Assembly: GCA_007449985.2 (NCBI GenBank)
Contig: VIIQ02000010.1
Span: 124,001 to 188,000 of the forward strand
From: Desmodesmus armatus
Lineage: Eukaryota > Chlorophyta > Chlorophyceae > Sphaeropleales > Scenedesmaceae
Direction: 5' to 3'
DNA: 64,000 bases
Shown here: positions 23,613-33,372 of the stretch, piece by piece
Layout of the letters: every line of letters starts with the position of its first letter
Position numbering within the stretch: the stretch's first letter is position 1
Program-made: the position numbers and the translations under genes
Notes under the pieces: generated by a model
Told to the model about the DNA's origin: nothing
What the model saw: the letters and a program-made list of their open reading frames with translations, nothing else
Databases searched by the model: none

Positions 23613-25120
23613 CCACCTCAAAGTCAACAGTCGATGACAAGTATGAGGGAGTGAGGGCGCACAGTCACAGAGTGAGGGCCAGCAGTCGTCACTGTTGGAG
23701 GACTTAGACTGTCATGGCGATAGGAGGGAGAAGTTGTAACTGTGCAAAAGTGAATGAGGAAGAGCAACAGAAAGAGAGGAACCGGGCACTGCCTTACATA
23801 TTCCCACATCCATATGGTGAGCAGGGATCCACGCAAGTGAGGTTCCTGTCCGGCCCGCCTGTCTCTTTCGAATTTTGACCTGAGGATGCCAACAGCTGCC
23901 CCAGCCGGGGCCTGGTTGCAACCAAGGCCATGTCTTGTGCAGGGAGCAGCAAGTCCCAGCATTGCTCGATGCTGGCTGACCAAGCTAATTGAAAGTTGGT
24001 GCAGCAACAGTGGACCGGTGCAGCATGATTACACCAGTCAGGGGGTATCCACCCCGGGCCTGTTGGCGATGGTTTTGCATTCGTTGCAGGATGCACCTGA
24101 TACAGAACCCTCCAGGCAAGCTGGGGCTGGCATAGCTTCCCTGCGGCCAGGCCCATTAGACAGGGCCACTGGAAAGTGATGCCTGTGGTGGATCTGGCTC
24201 ACAGGAGCACATCCGCCATCCGGTCACAGCAGAAACCCTGAGTTAGCCCAGCAGCGGTGCTGCTACCTTCAAAGTCAGGCCTTTCAGCAGCAGATAAGCA
24301 GGATGGAAGTTTGGAGAGGTGATGGATCTGGCCAACAGAAGCACACCCCACCATCCGGCTCAGCACTGCCAGCAGATGCCCTTGTCAGTCCAGCGTGCAA
24401 GTACTGCTGCTGTCTCGGAGGCCATGCCTTTTCGCCACACCATTGCGCAGGCTTCAGGGCCCCGTAGGCATGGCAGTGCTGACAAAGGCGCCTGACACGC
24501 AGTGGGCTCCCCAGAAATCAACCCTGGTCGTGTGGTGGCACCTTGCTCTGCAGCTTTATGAACGTCGAGCGGAAGTGATAGCTGTGGTGCGTATCTGGCC
24601 TGCCCCACGGCCGCTTGAGCTCAGAGACACGTGTTGACCCGAGCCAAGGGCCCGATGTGGAGCCATCTGCAGGAATGAGCATCCTCAACTCAAGACGTGG
24701 CCAGCATGCAGGCGCGTGACCAGGGCAGCAGCACGATCTCCACTACTGTCGTGAATCATGGGTGAGGCTGGAGTTGCTGCAGCTGTTGAAGATAGGATTC
24801 AGCAGTGGTGCACATGACCATCACGTGTGGGGTCCACACTGTGGACCCACATTGTGGGGCATCGCCATTGCCCAGATGGGCCACTCAGAAACCTTGTGTT
24901 GCAAATGGCGTTGTCCAATTTCACGGGCTGAAGGCACATTACGTGACTCGTGTCTGTAGGCTCCAACTGCAAGTCAGATCATGTCCGTGGTTTTGCAGCT
25001 GACTGCAACTTAGGGAAATTGAACCGTCGCATTATCTGTGCTCAGGCTTTCGATCGCTTGTGCAAGCAACCGATCTCTCCATCATAGCTTTCAGGAGGCC
25101 CTCCAACTATCTGCACCACG
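23613..25120. other. Gene-poor region with degenerate repeats
   Basis: No exon could be supported. Two diverged copies of a roughly 45-bp segment (GGATCTGGC...CATCCGG) lie near 24190 and 24323. A perfect 8-bp inverted repeat with a 3-nt loop is at 24830-24848. The decayed NUP54 3'-end copy at 24685-24800 is listed separately. Confidence 0.5.
24685..24800 (+). pseudogene. Decayed copy of the last NUP54 exon and adjacent 3' UTR
   Basis: The segment aligns with 19960-20078: AAGACGTGGC, GTGACCAGGGCAGCAGCACG, then TCCA-ACTGT-GTG, then GGTGAGGC/TGTGAGGC and GTTGCTGCAGCTGT in the same order and spacing, with substitutions and small indels. It lacks the other exons and has no open frame of its own. 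It looks like a diverged fragment duplication about 4.7 kb downstream of the source. Confidence 0.75.
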
Positions 25121-28100
25121 ATGCGGACCACCAGCACCATCAGCTCCCGATCGGCTGGTGTGCGGCCCTTCACATCCGCAAGGTGCAACAGCCGTGCGCC
25201 TGTGAGGCCCTCAACAAGCCATGGTCGTCGCAGCACCAGCAACGTGGCAGTGCATGGCCTAGGAGATGTTGCAGCAGAATTTGCTGCCCTGGCAGTGGGT
25301 GGCGGTCTTGGCGCAGGTGCTATGTTCCTGATGGGTGGCAATAAGCCAGCCTCTGCAGCAGCCGGCCCCAGCACAGCAGCAGCACCCGCAGGACAGCAGG
25401 ACACCAGCCTGCAGTCCCAGGTTGCCAAGCTGCAGTCTGAGCTCGCAGGCAAGGCTGCTGCTCTGGCCAAGGCCGAAGCAGCAGCTGCCTCCGCCTCCAA
25501 GCTGCAGCAGGAGGTCGCAGACAAGCAGTCTGAGCTGACTCAGCTCCGCCAGGCCAAGGGTCAGCTCGACCGCCAGGTCACAGCACAGCAGGAGCAGGTG
25601 AAGTCAGCTACACAGGAGGCAGCTGCTGCTAAAGAGCAGCTCTCCAGCCTGCAGTCCCGCCTGGAGGCAGTATCCAGTCAAAACGCTACTGCTAGCAGCG
25701 AGATGTCAGCACTGAAGGCTGCTGTTGCAGCCCAGGTGTCTCAGCTCAACTTGGCCCTGGCAGCAGCACAGGCCGATGCCAAGCAGGCGGTTGCAGATAA
25801 AGAGAAGGCAGAGTCAGGGGCCATCAGGGCACGTACGGAGATGGCAGGGGCTGGGGCACAGGTGCAGAAGCTGCAGGGGGATGTGACGGCCCTGTCGCAG
25901 CGCCTGGGCATTGCTGAGGCACGTGTGCAGGAAGCAGAGGCGGCGGCTGCAGGTAGGAGCGTGTGGGTTCATCAATCAATCTTACACCTGTAGCTATGAC
26001 GCTCAAGAACTCATGCCAGCCAATTACTGATGTCACGGAGGTGGCAAAACAAGCCAGAGGGCACCAATGCAATAAGGAGAACAAGACAGTTGCTGGCGCT
26101 TGTGAGAGGACTAGCCCCAAAGTACTTTGCTGTGCCTTTGCATACATAGTCCTTGCTATGAGGTGGTGGCATGAGCTCCTGCGCTAGAAGCTGCATTGCT
26201 ACAGGGAATCTACATCTCATGTGGAAGGTGTTGTCAGCTGCCCAGCTCACTCATCATCTAAGGGGCTGCCGCCTAAAAATTGTGAGTGACAGTGGGTTGC
26301 CACGTTTTTTGGGACCTGCAACAGCGCATCAAGAATGTATGTATGGTTGTCTGTGTGCTGCAGGCAAGGCTGCTGCAGCTGATGACCTGCGCAAGACACT
26401 CAAGGCAAACGAGGACGCAATCAGCAAGCTGCAGGGACAGGTGAGCGATGGTGAAGGGCGCAGTGCTCAGCAGCCCTGTCAGGCCTGGGGCTAAGCATGA
26501 CATGGTTTTTGCAGCAATGCACTACCAGCCATGGCTCTGGTGCCTGCAGTGCCGGCTTGGCAGCTCCCACCCTCCGCATGGTCACGGTGTCAATCTTACT
26601 CACCATTTTGCCTGTTTGACATCACATCATGACGTGGCCTCACCTGGCTTTACCTGTGTGCATCCTGCAGATCAGCAACGCAAAGGCTGAGCTGGCGCAG
26701 CAGCAGAGGGCTCTGGCTGATGCGCAGGCCGCCAAGGCTGCTGCTGAGCAGCAGTTGGACCGCCTCACCCAGCACCTGGACGAAACCGAGGCACAGCTAC
26801 AGGATGCAAAGTGAGCCCAGTTCTTTTCTTTAATTTTGTACCTGCAAGATGCATGGGGTTTGCGAATGATGAAAAGAGGTGGTAGTTGTGGATGTTGGCA
26901 GTGACAGCAAGTGCGGCAGAGTTAGTGACTGGCTAGGAGGCACTCGTGCAGCTGCTGACTATACTGCACGTGCGGCTCTTGCATGAGGAGGTGGCATCAT
27001 CGGAAGGTAGTGGCATGGTTGGGGGAACGAACACACAACAGCAGCCAGCATAAGGACGCGATGAGTGCACTGCCTGCACATGCAGCAGCTGGTGTATGTG
27101 CGGTCCTGGCAAGCCGCCTCTTGCTACAGTTTCCACAAGCGATGCACACTGATGCAGTCACTTGAATCTTGATTTTCAACGATATTTTTCATGCATGCCG
27201 TGATCCCTAGGGTGTATAGGCACCTGGGGTTACGGTGGGGACGTGGCGACCGCTATGAGGTCACACACGGCCCCTTCCTCAACTAACGCTAAATGCCTGG
27301 CATTTTAGCGTCATCTCTCTCTCTCTCTCATGCATGCCGTCCCTGCTGCTGATTGGTCTGCCATGTTCAAGGCTGAGTTGCGGCCAAGGGGTCTCAGATT
27401 ATCATAGGTGCTGCAATGCACTGCCCGAGCATACTGCTGAGCATGCACCCGTCGTAACACCACACATGTTCCCCCCCCCCCCCCCCCGTGTCCCTGCCGC
27501 GCACAGGTCTGCCATGTTTAAGGCTGAGGATGAGGCCAAGGAGTCCCAGGTCAAGTACAGCAAGCTGGAGGCAGTGGTGGAAAAGCTCCGCCAGAGCCAG
27601 GAGGGCGCAGCCCGCGAACTCGTCCAAGCCCAGACCAAGGCCCGCGAGGACGCTGCTGCCCTCGAAAAAGCCAAGGAGAAGGCCAACCACTACCGTGCTG
27701 AGGCCGATGCAGTCAGCGAGCAGCTCTCTGCAGCCAAGCAGCAGGTTGGGGACCTTACAGAGCAGCTGGCAGGCGCCAAGGCAGCGGCAGGGGCTGTGAG
27801 TGCGGTCGAGGCGCAGCTGCAGGAGTCTCAGCAGCAGGTGAAGCACCTGCAGGACGAGCTGTCTCTCGCACAGCAGGATGGGGAGAAGGTCATCGCGCTG
27901 CAGCAGCAGCTGGAGCAGGCGCGTGAGCAGGCAGCGCAGCTTAGGGCACAGCTGGCAGATGCAGAGAATGAGGCAACTGCTGAGGCAGCTGACCTCCGTA
28001 AGCAGCTACAGGCAGCACAGGAAGCTGCCGCGGCAGCGGCTGCATCCGCGGCTGCTGCATCTGCTCAGCGGGAGACTGTGCAGGAGAGTGGCATGGCTAC

Positions 28101-28464
28101 CCGCGGCAGTGGCCAGGGGTCTTCGCAGACCGTGGCAGCTGCTGCTGCGGAGTACAGGGCCCAGGCAGCTCTGCTGGTGGAAGCAGCAGAGGATGCAGCC
28201 GCTGAGGCAGTCACAGAAGCTAACCAGAAGCTTGATGCTGCAGTAGCTGCGGCAGAGCAGGAGCGTGAGCGTACTGCTGCTGCACAGAAGGAGCTGAATG
28301 CTGTCAAGCAGCAGCTGCAGAGCCTGCAGCAGGCACAGCAGCCGGCACCTGTGGCAGCAGCAGTGCCTGCCGGTGCTGTGGCTAGTGGGGCCAGGCCTGC
28401 TGGCCGCAGGACAAGGAAGACCTCAGCTAGCAAGGCCAGCAAGGATGATGCTGGCAGGGCTTGA
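25121..28464 (+). CDS. MFP1: MFP1-like chloroplast coiled-coil filament protein
   Basis: Exons 25121-25952, 26364-26440, 26671-26810 and 27507-28464 give 668 residues. Residues 1-45 are rich in Arg, Ser and Thr without acidic residues, like a plastid transit peptide. Residues 54-71 form one hydrophobic Gly/Ala-rich segment. From residue 95 to about 630 the protein is almost continuous coiled coil with Ala/Gln/Glu/Lys heptads (KLQSELAGKAAAL, QLEQAREQAAQLRAQL). The tail is basic (AGRRTRKTSASKASKD), as expected for DNA or nucleoid contact. Transit peptide, a single membrane anchor and a long coiled coil match MAR-binding filament-like protein 1, which sits on thylakoids and binds plastid nucleoids. 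Coiled coils align easily by chance, so the family call is moderate. TGTAA at 28818-28822 is the probable poly(A) signal. Confidence 0.65.
27284..27313. repeat. Imperfect inverted repeat in MFP1 intron 3
   Basis: ACGCTAAATGCC and GGCATTTTAGCGT face each other across one base, with one unpaired A. A (CT)n run follows directly. It could be a small hairpin or the remnant of a miniature element; nothing else supports a function. Confidence 0.45.
27340..27400 (+). repeat. Decayed tandem copy of the start of MFP1 exon 4
   Basis: The stretch containing TCTGCCATGTTCAAGGCTGAG, then GGCCAAGG-GTC-CAG, repeats the beginning of the exon at 27507 and part of its upstream intron (CCGT-CCCTGC). The acceptor CACAG of the real exon is replaced by GATTG in the copy, so the copy has no 3' splice site. 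Confidence 0.75.
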
Positions 28465-28579
28465 GTGCTGATAGACGGGTTGGGGGTCCATGCTGTTGTT
28501 GTGGGTGTTTGGAGGGCGGCGTGGTCTGTTGCGTGGTGCTTTCAGGACTGTGTGTTTCAGGCGTAATGCTGTCATGCGC

Positions 28580-28728
28580 TTTGCTGTTTTGGTGTCCATC
28601 GAAGGGGTGGGTGTAGGGAGGGTGGGCAACTTTTTGCTGTTGTCAGATACGGGTTGGGTGTCGGCTGGGCGGGTGGCCTTTTTGCTGTTGCCAGAAAAGG
28701 CGTGGGTGTTGGCTGGGTGGGTGGCTGT
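28580..28728 (+). repeat. Three-copy 48-bp tandem repeat in the MFP1 3' UTR
   Basis: A unit containing TTTTGCTGTTG followed by GGGTGGGTGT-GG-GGGTGG recurs at about 28580, 28631 and 28679. It lies between the stop codon and the TGTAA signal, so it is probably transcribed as untranslated sequence. Confidence 0.65.
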
Positions 28729-28822
28729 CTGCAGTGACTGCCGGAGTGTGGTGCTTTCAGCTGCTGCAGATGTGGCGCTGACCTTGATTGGGAGCGCCAG
28801 CTGCACTTCATTGCTTTTGTAA

Positions 28823-30192
28823 GTCCACAGAGCAACCGCTGGGGTGTGTACACATGTCCCGCTCTTTCACTCGAGTTTCAGCACCAGAAAGACAGAAGGA
28901 ACGAAGGGTATGTATACAAGCCGGATTTAAGCCCGGGTGCAGTGCAGTGCAGGGATCGCCACCTAGTTTGCAAGGTATCAGCCCAGGCTGATCAGCCATC
29001 AGCGACCCCAGTGTAGCTGCCCACCGGCTCACTTCCCATCATCATGTACCAGCAAGGGAGGCCCAGGAAGCATTGCACATAAGTTCACGGTAAAACAGTG
29101 CATGTTTGAGTCACACCTCAGCAACTTCAACCTGTCTCTCTTCGGGCTGCGCCCGGTGCGTTCCTGTAGCAGTGTCAGTACCACCGTTTAGCAACGGCGG
29201 GGCTTCTTGCCCCGTTGGTGGTTAACATCACACCGTGCTGCGTTAAGTTTTTGGGTGGCAGGGTGGTTTTTCTTGTGCCTTGTGCTCTTTGCCGCCCGGC
29301 TGTCTGTTTTTTGTGTGCCCCGCCTGTCCTGTGTTATTTCTGTCTGCTGTGCCTGTTCAGGTCCCACGGTGACGGCCTACTTGGTGCTGCCAGCCTACGC
29401 TGGGGGTGGGGGAGGACCCCCACCCTCCCCCCTTGTGCCTGCATGCTCCTTCCCGGCATCCTGGTGGGCTGTTCCTGACGCTCGCTGCGCGGTGGTGGTG
29501 CTGCTTGCAGGTAATCCTAATAGGCTTGATGGGGCTGCTGGACTCACAGCTTTGGTCTGGACGCCTTCTATTGTACTGTGAGGTTGCTTTGTTAGGCTTT
29601 CGTTGCCTGGGGTGGCGGTGGGGGACCCAGTGCTAGTTACATTGTGTTCTGTGTTCCCATCTTTGTGTGTTCCCAGTGTCTCCACAGGAAATCTTGCTAC
29701 CTCCCCGGTTCCGGGCACTGTCTCTCAGCAGCATTCCACGCAGCCTGTGGACATGTCCACTCAGGGGAGCAGTTGCTGGTCCGTGGAGCCCTGAGTGGAG
29801 GGCTGGTGTGACCAACCCATGCGTCAAGTTACTTGGAGCCATGAAGCATTCATGTACTCCCTGGTACTTCTCCTGCCGATTTTTACACATGTTTTGGATG
29901 CCCAGAGTCTGCTTGTGGACTGAGTGCAATGGTAAAGCTCTTGTGCCGTGACACCGAGCCTTCAAAGCCAGACATCTTTATTTAATGTAATTTGGCTATG
30001 CACTTGCCACTTCCTGGCCCAGCTCCATTGACATGTGGCAGACCCTAAACCGCCCCGGGCGGCAGCTCCGAGCAATGCCCATTTAGTTTCACAGACTGCC
30101 AGCTTTTCTCCACAAAGACAGCTACTTCAACCATCCTCCAGAGCCATCAAGGAGCATTATAAGCCAACTGTACTGTCCGGCCTGCAAAAAAC
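28823..30192. other. Intergenic region, no supported gene
   Basis: Open frames here show no family resemblance. A G/C-rich hairpin (GGGGC-TTCTT-GCCCC) is at about 29197-29211, and the left arm of a 31-bp inverted repeat is at 29694-29724. The stretch may hold the 5' UTR of the intronless ORF at 30193. Confidence 0.4.
29694..29724 (+). repeat. 31-bp inverted repeat, left arm
   Basis: TTGCTACCTCCCCGGTTCCG and the next 11 bases are the exact reverse complement of 31637-31667, 1.9 kb away. The similarity stops at the ends of the 31 bp. Confidence 0.85.
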
Positions 30193-31236
30193 ATGGCCCG
30201 CTTCTCTTGCAACAAGCAGATGAACAGGTCGGAGGGGAAGGGGTTGATGTTGAACATTCAGAGCAAGTGCCAGCAGCAGCTCCGCCCCACCCGCAGCAGC
30301 AAGCCCGCAACATCCCCGCAGCTGAGGAGTGCTGTTCGCGTGACCATGGTAGGGCCCTTGAGCAGCAAACAGTTCGCGCTGTTCATCAGGGCGATACTAA
30401 TGCATATCATGGTGTATTCTTTGGCCCTGGTGCGCGAGAAGCAGTCCCCCAACCTGTACCACAGCATGTGTATTGAGCTGCACAGCAGCAGCAACAAATC
30501 CATTGCCACAGCACACACACCCCCGGTTTCACAGCCTGCAGGCAGCGCAGCGGGTGCTGAATCAACTCCAGCACTGCCTAAGGACCACGAGGACAGCACC
30601 ACCACTAGCTCACCACAGCAGGTGCCCAGCAGTCAGCAAACACAGGCAGCCCTGAGCGCTCTGCACAGCATTTTCCACCCCAGCATGCCACAGGAATGTG
30701 CCCTGCTGCTAACCCCCCTGGTGTGTGTGGAGACCACTGCCTCACCCTTTGCTGCTGCAGCTGCCCCTGTAGCTAACATCCTCACCCGCAGCAGCAGCAG
30801 AGCCACAGCTGCTCTGGACCCATCTGAAAACACCACCATGCGCAAGGCAGTAGCAGGTATTTTCCCCACCCTCAATAGCACGCAGTCCAGCCTGTACTCT
30901 TCACCGGTAGTGCAGCTGCGCAGCCTCAGGGGAGACAGCCCTCATGGCACATTTGGCTACCGCACTGTTGTGGCTGAGTTTGAGCAGCACACCAGCAACA
31001 CACTCAGCCAGGGGTCCTACAGCAGCAAGTCACTGCAGCAGGTGGTGTATAGGATGGACACTGAGGGAGCAGTCACTGCAGCAGCAGACAGCAGCATGCT
31101 TGCACAGTCACAGCGCATGCAGCCTGCTAGCAGTGGTCTGGAGTGCGTGGGGCAAGTGCAGCGGATGAAGGAGCAGCTCTGGGGCAGCAAGTCATCAGGC
31201 CCTCGCAAGGCTTGCGTGATAGTCAAATGCTACTAG
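30193..31236 (+). CDS. Intronless 347-residue ORF; weak resemblance to p31comet (MAD2L1-binding protein)
   Basis: One uninterrupted frame runs from ATG at 30193 to a TAG stop. The segment GPLSSKQFALFIRAILMHIM has the spacing of the p31comet opening (GPVS, a helix, HIMY). Later LLTPLVCVE and the MRKAVAGIFPTL region sit where p31comet has its second strand and the RRLFRAIF-type helix. Between them lie Ser/Thr/Gln-rich stretches. p31comet is a HORMA-like protein that works with TRIP13 to remodel MAD2 in the spindle checkpoint. The match is by eye and could be wrong. It is the only clearly intronless ORF of this size among multi-exon genes, it is followed by an A-rich tract, and it lies between the 31-bp inverted repeats. 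Retroposition or capture in a mobile unit is therefore possible. Confidence 0.45.
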   Translation: MARFSCNKQMNRSEGKGLMLNIQSKCQQQLRPTRSSKPATSPQLRSAVRVTMVGPLSSKQFALFIRAILMHIMVYSLALVREKQSPNLYHSMCIELHSSSNKSIATAHTPPVSQPAGSAAGAESTPALPKDHEDSTTTSSPQQVPSSQQTQAALSALHSIFHPSMPQECALLLTPLVCVETTASPFAAAAAPVANILTRSSSRATAALDPSENTTMRKAVAGIFPTLNSTQSSLYSSPVVQLRSLRGDSPHGTFGYRTVVAEFEQHTSNTLSQGSYSSKSLQQVVYRMDTEGAVTAAADSSMLAQSQRMQPASSGLECVGQVQRMKEQLWGSKSSGPRKACVIVKCY

Positions 31237-31354
31237 AGGGTGCATGAGGATGAGGCAGCTGGCTCCGTGCTGGCAGCTTCAACACCTCACCAGGCCGAGC
31301 AGTCGCCTCAGGGCTGGCAGCTCCAACCCTGCACAATACACCTCCACTCCAAAA

Positions 31355-31445
31355 AGACCCAAACAAAAGAAAAAAAACAAAAACAAATATTTAAACACCC
31401 ACACAAAAAACTAAAAAAACTAAAAAAAACTAAAAAAAACATAAA
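31355..31445 (+). repeat. A-rich tract
   Basis: Runs of A broken by C and T (repeated CTAAAAAAA) start about 115 nt after the intronless ORF. It could be the degenerate poly(A) tail of a retroposed transcript or a simple low-complexity tract. Confidence 0.6.
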
Positions 31446-31450
31446 CACAC

Positions 31451-31537
31451 ACCTGGTGGCTCAAAGGCAGAGCGCCCTGGCACACGGCTTCTTGCCTGTG
31501 TGCTAGGGAGGTGGCGGGTTCGGTCCCCGCCCCAGGT
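31451..31537 (+). mobile_element. tRNA-like sequence, probably the head of a tRNA-derived SINE
   Basis: ACCTGG and CCAGGT can pair as an acceptor stem. GCTC-AAAGGCA-GAGC forms a D-arm with an A-box-like core. GCGGG-TTCGGTC-CCCGC forms a T-arm containing a B-box variant. The middle is a 10-bp hairpin that lacks the invariant U33 context, and position 58 is G instead of A. A functional tRNA is therefore unlikely. The 3' extent of any SINE body cannot be set from one copy. Confidence 0.4.
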
Positions 31538-31636
31538 TTTAGCATTGGTGACGGCTGAGGACAGGGTTTGGCTTAGTAGGCAATGCTGTGATGAACCGCT
31601 GTGCATGTATGATCTCAATGTGTATCAGGGAGCTAT

Positions 31637-31667
31637 GAGACAGTGCCCGGAACCGGGGAGGTAGCAA
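31637..31667 (-). repeat. 31-bp inverted repeat, right arm, inside an 11-bp direct repeat
   Basis: It is the exact reverse complement of 29694-29724. ATCAGGGAGCT occurs immediately to the left (31624-31634) and right (31667-31677), like a target-site duplication around a 32-bp insertion. The left arm has no such flanking repeat. Confidence 0.8.
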
Positions 31668-31677
31668 TCAGGGAGCT

Positions 31678-32835
31678 GTCCATTTTGTGCCATGGTGGTG
31701 ACTGTGGTAGTGCTTGTGCCACAGCCAAGTTGTTGTCGCTGTTTTGCACCGGCTGGCAAGCTTGGGGCCTGTGGCTGCAAGACCCAAGCATATCTGCAAT
31801 GATTTTCAATTTGGCAGGCATGCTGCACCAGCCACCTGGCATGCGGTGCAAGACGGGTGGGCTTGTGACTCAGAAGTTCTCAAACTGCATACATGCACCT
31901 GATTTGCAACTGGGTCAGGCGGTATGACGCCATTCTGAAAGGTTTTGGGCTGTGTGGCATGTAGGATTGCATGTCGGTGCCTCAGCGTGCTGGCTATGTC
32001 TGTTTGCATGATGGTGTTATTTTGGTTGGTTTGCATGTTGTTTGCCTGACGGCGTGGTCAATTAGTGTGGCATAGGGTGTCAGTGCTGGTCACAGCAAGC
32101 CGATTGTGTAGCAATGCGGGAGTGAGAATGCGCATTGCTGGAGGTGGGTTAATGGGTTTGACTGCTTGCACCCAATGGGCATCAGCTTGCACACATGGCT
32201 GCAAAAGAATTGCAGCAAAGCCTACAAGTAGGCATTCAATTCGTCAGCCTGCAAAACTGACAACTCAGTTGTGCCGGGCTGCAGATGGGTTGGGCAGTAC
32301 TTGAACTGGTAGGAAGCTTATGTCGTCCGTGCACAGCAGCACATGCCTAAGTATGCCAGCGGCTGCAGGGTCACTTGAAAAGTAACCCAACCCTTTTCCC
32401 TTTTTGTGGCTCACGGGGTGACGTTCACCCCTGTGTCTGCCATCACTTCACTAAGCACCCAAAACCCCAGAGGGTGCACTCAATGCAGTTTACAACTATC
32501 CGTCTTGGACATCAAAGCAGGCCATGGCACCCAGAACAAAACTTGTAGACGAATTCTCATTGGTCTTGAGTTGAAGCAAAACAGTACAACAGATCCCGAC
32601 TAAAATAAACAGCAGCATGGAGGGCAAAGCCATGCGGCCTGCACGCCCCTATGTACACCAGCAACCAAGCATGACATGGGGTGGCATGGCAGCAATGCAC
32701 GATACGCCATAACTGACACAGGCCAATGCATCATGCTGCAGCTACACCCCACCATCGCACACACTTGACGCCACTCATACAAGGATTATTCCAGGAACTG
32801 TGTCAGCGTCAGTGTCGGCACAACTTGAGCTGACA
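31678..32835. other. Intergenic region, nothing recognised
   Basis: Only short, compositionally odd open frames on both strands. No splice-consistent exon series or known domain was found. Confidence 0.4.
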
Positions 32836-33069
32836 GCGCTGCACTGCGCTGCTGCACTGCGCTGCCGCCCTGCGCTGCTGCACTGCGCTGCCGCCCTGCG
32901 CTGCTGCACTGCGCTGCTGCACTGCGCTGCTGCACTGCGCTGCTGCACTGCGCTGCTGCACTGCGCTGCTGCACTGCGCTGCTGCACTGCGCTGCTGCAC
33001 TGCGCTGCTGCACTGCGCTGCTGCACTGCGCTGCTGCACTGCGCTGCTGCACTGCGCTGTCGCCCTGCG
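32836..33069. repeat. 13-bp minisatellite
   Basis: About 18 near-identical copies of CTGCTGCACTGCG stand head to tail, with a few variant units (GCCGCCCTGCG). The unit length is not a multiple of three and contains no stop, so long repetitive frames appear on both strands. These are not genes. The array lies about 300 bp beyond the 3' end of the ABC transporter gene. Confidence 0.9.
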
Positions 33070-33168
33070 CAACAGCAGGCCAGCTGAAGATACAACGTAC
33101 ACACATATCTGCTGACCTTGCGCACACCAGCACTGTATAAAGCAGGGCTGGGCTGGCCAGCTACCCTT

Positions 33169-33173
33169 TTACA
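33169..33173 (-). terminator. Poly(A) signal TGTAA (minus strand) of the ABC transporter
   Basis: TTACA on the + strand reads TGTAA on the coding strand, 200 nt beyond the stop codon at 33373-33375. Confidence 0.5.
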
Positions 33174-33372
33174 TGCTGGACCAACCAAAGTCCCAAATGG
33201 GACACATGCGCACACACTACGCCTACAAGGTACACAGTTGCACACATTCCCACCTACAAGGCACACATGTGCACACACAACTTGACCACATGTGCGCACT
33301 CAAACACACCCACATGGGGCACATGTGCGCACGCAGGTTCGTCCGAGCCACCACACTGGATACTATCCAGTC

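Noticed and set aside
32775..33299. Long Gln/Ser/Ala repeat ORFs on both strands
   Set aside because: They are translations of the 13-bp minisatellite, not genes.
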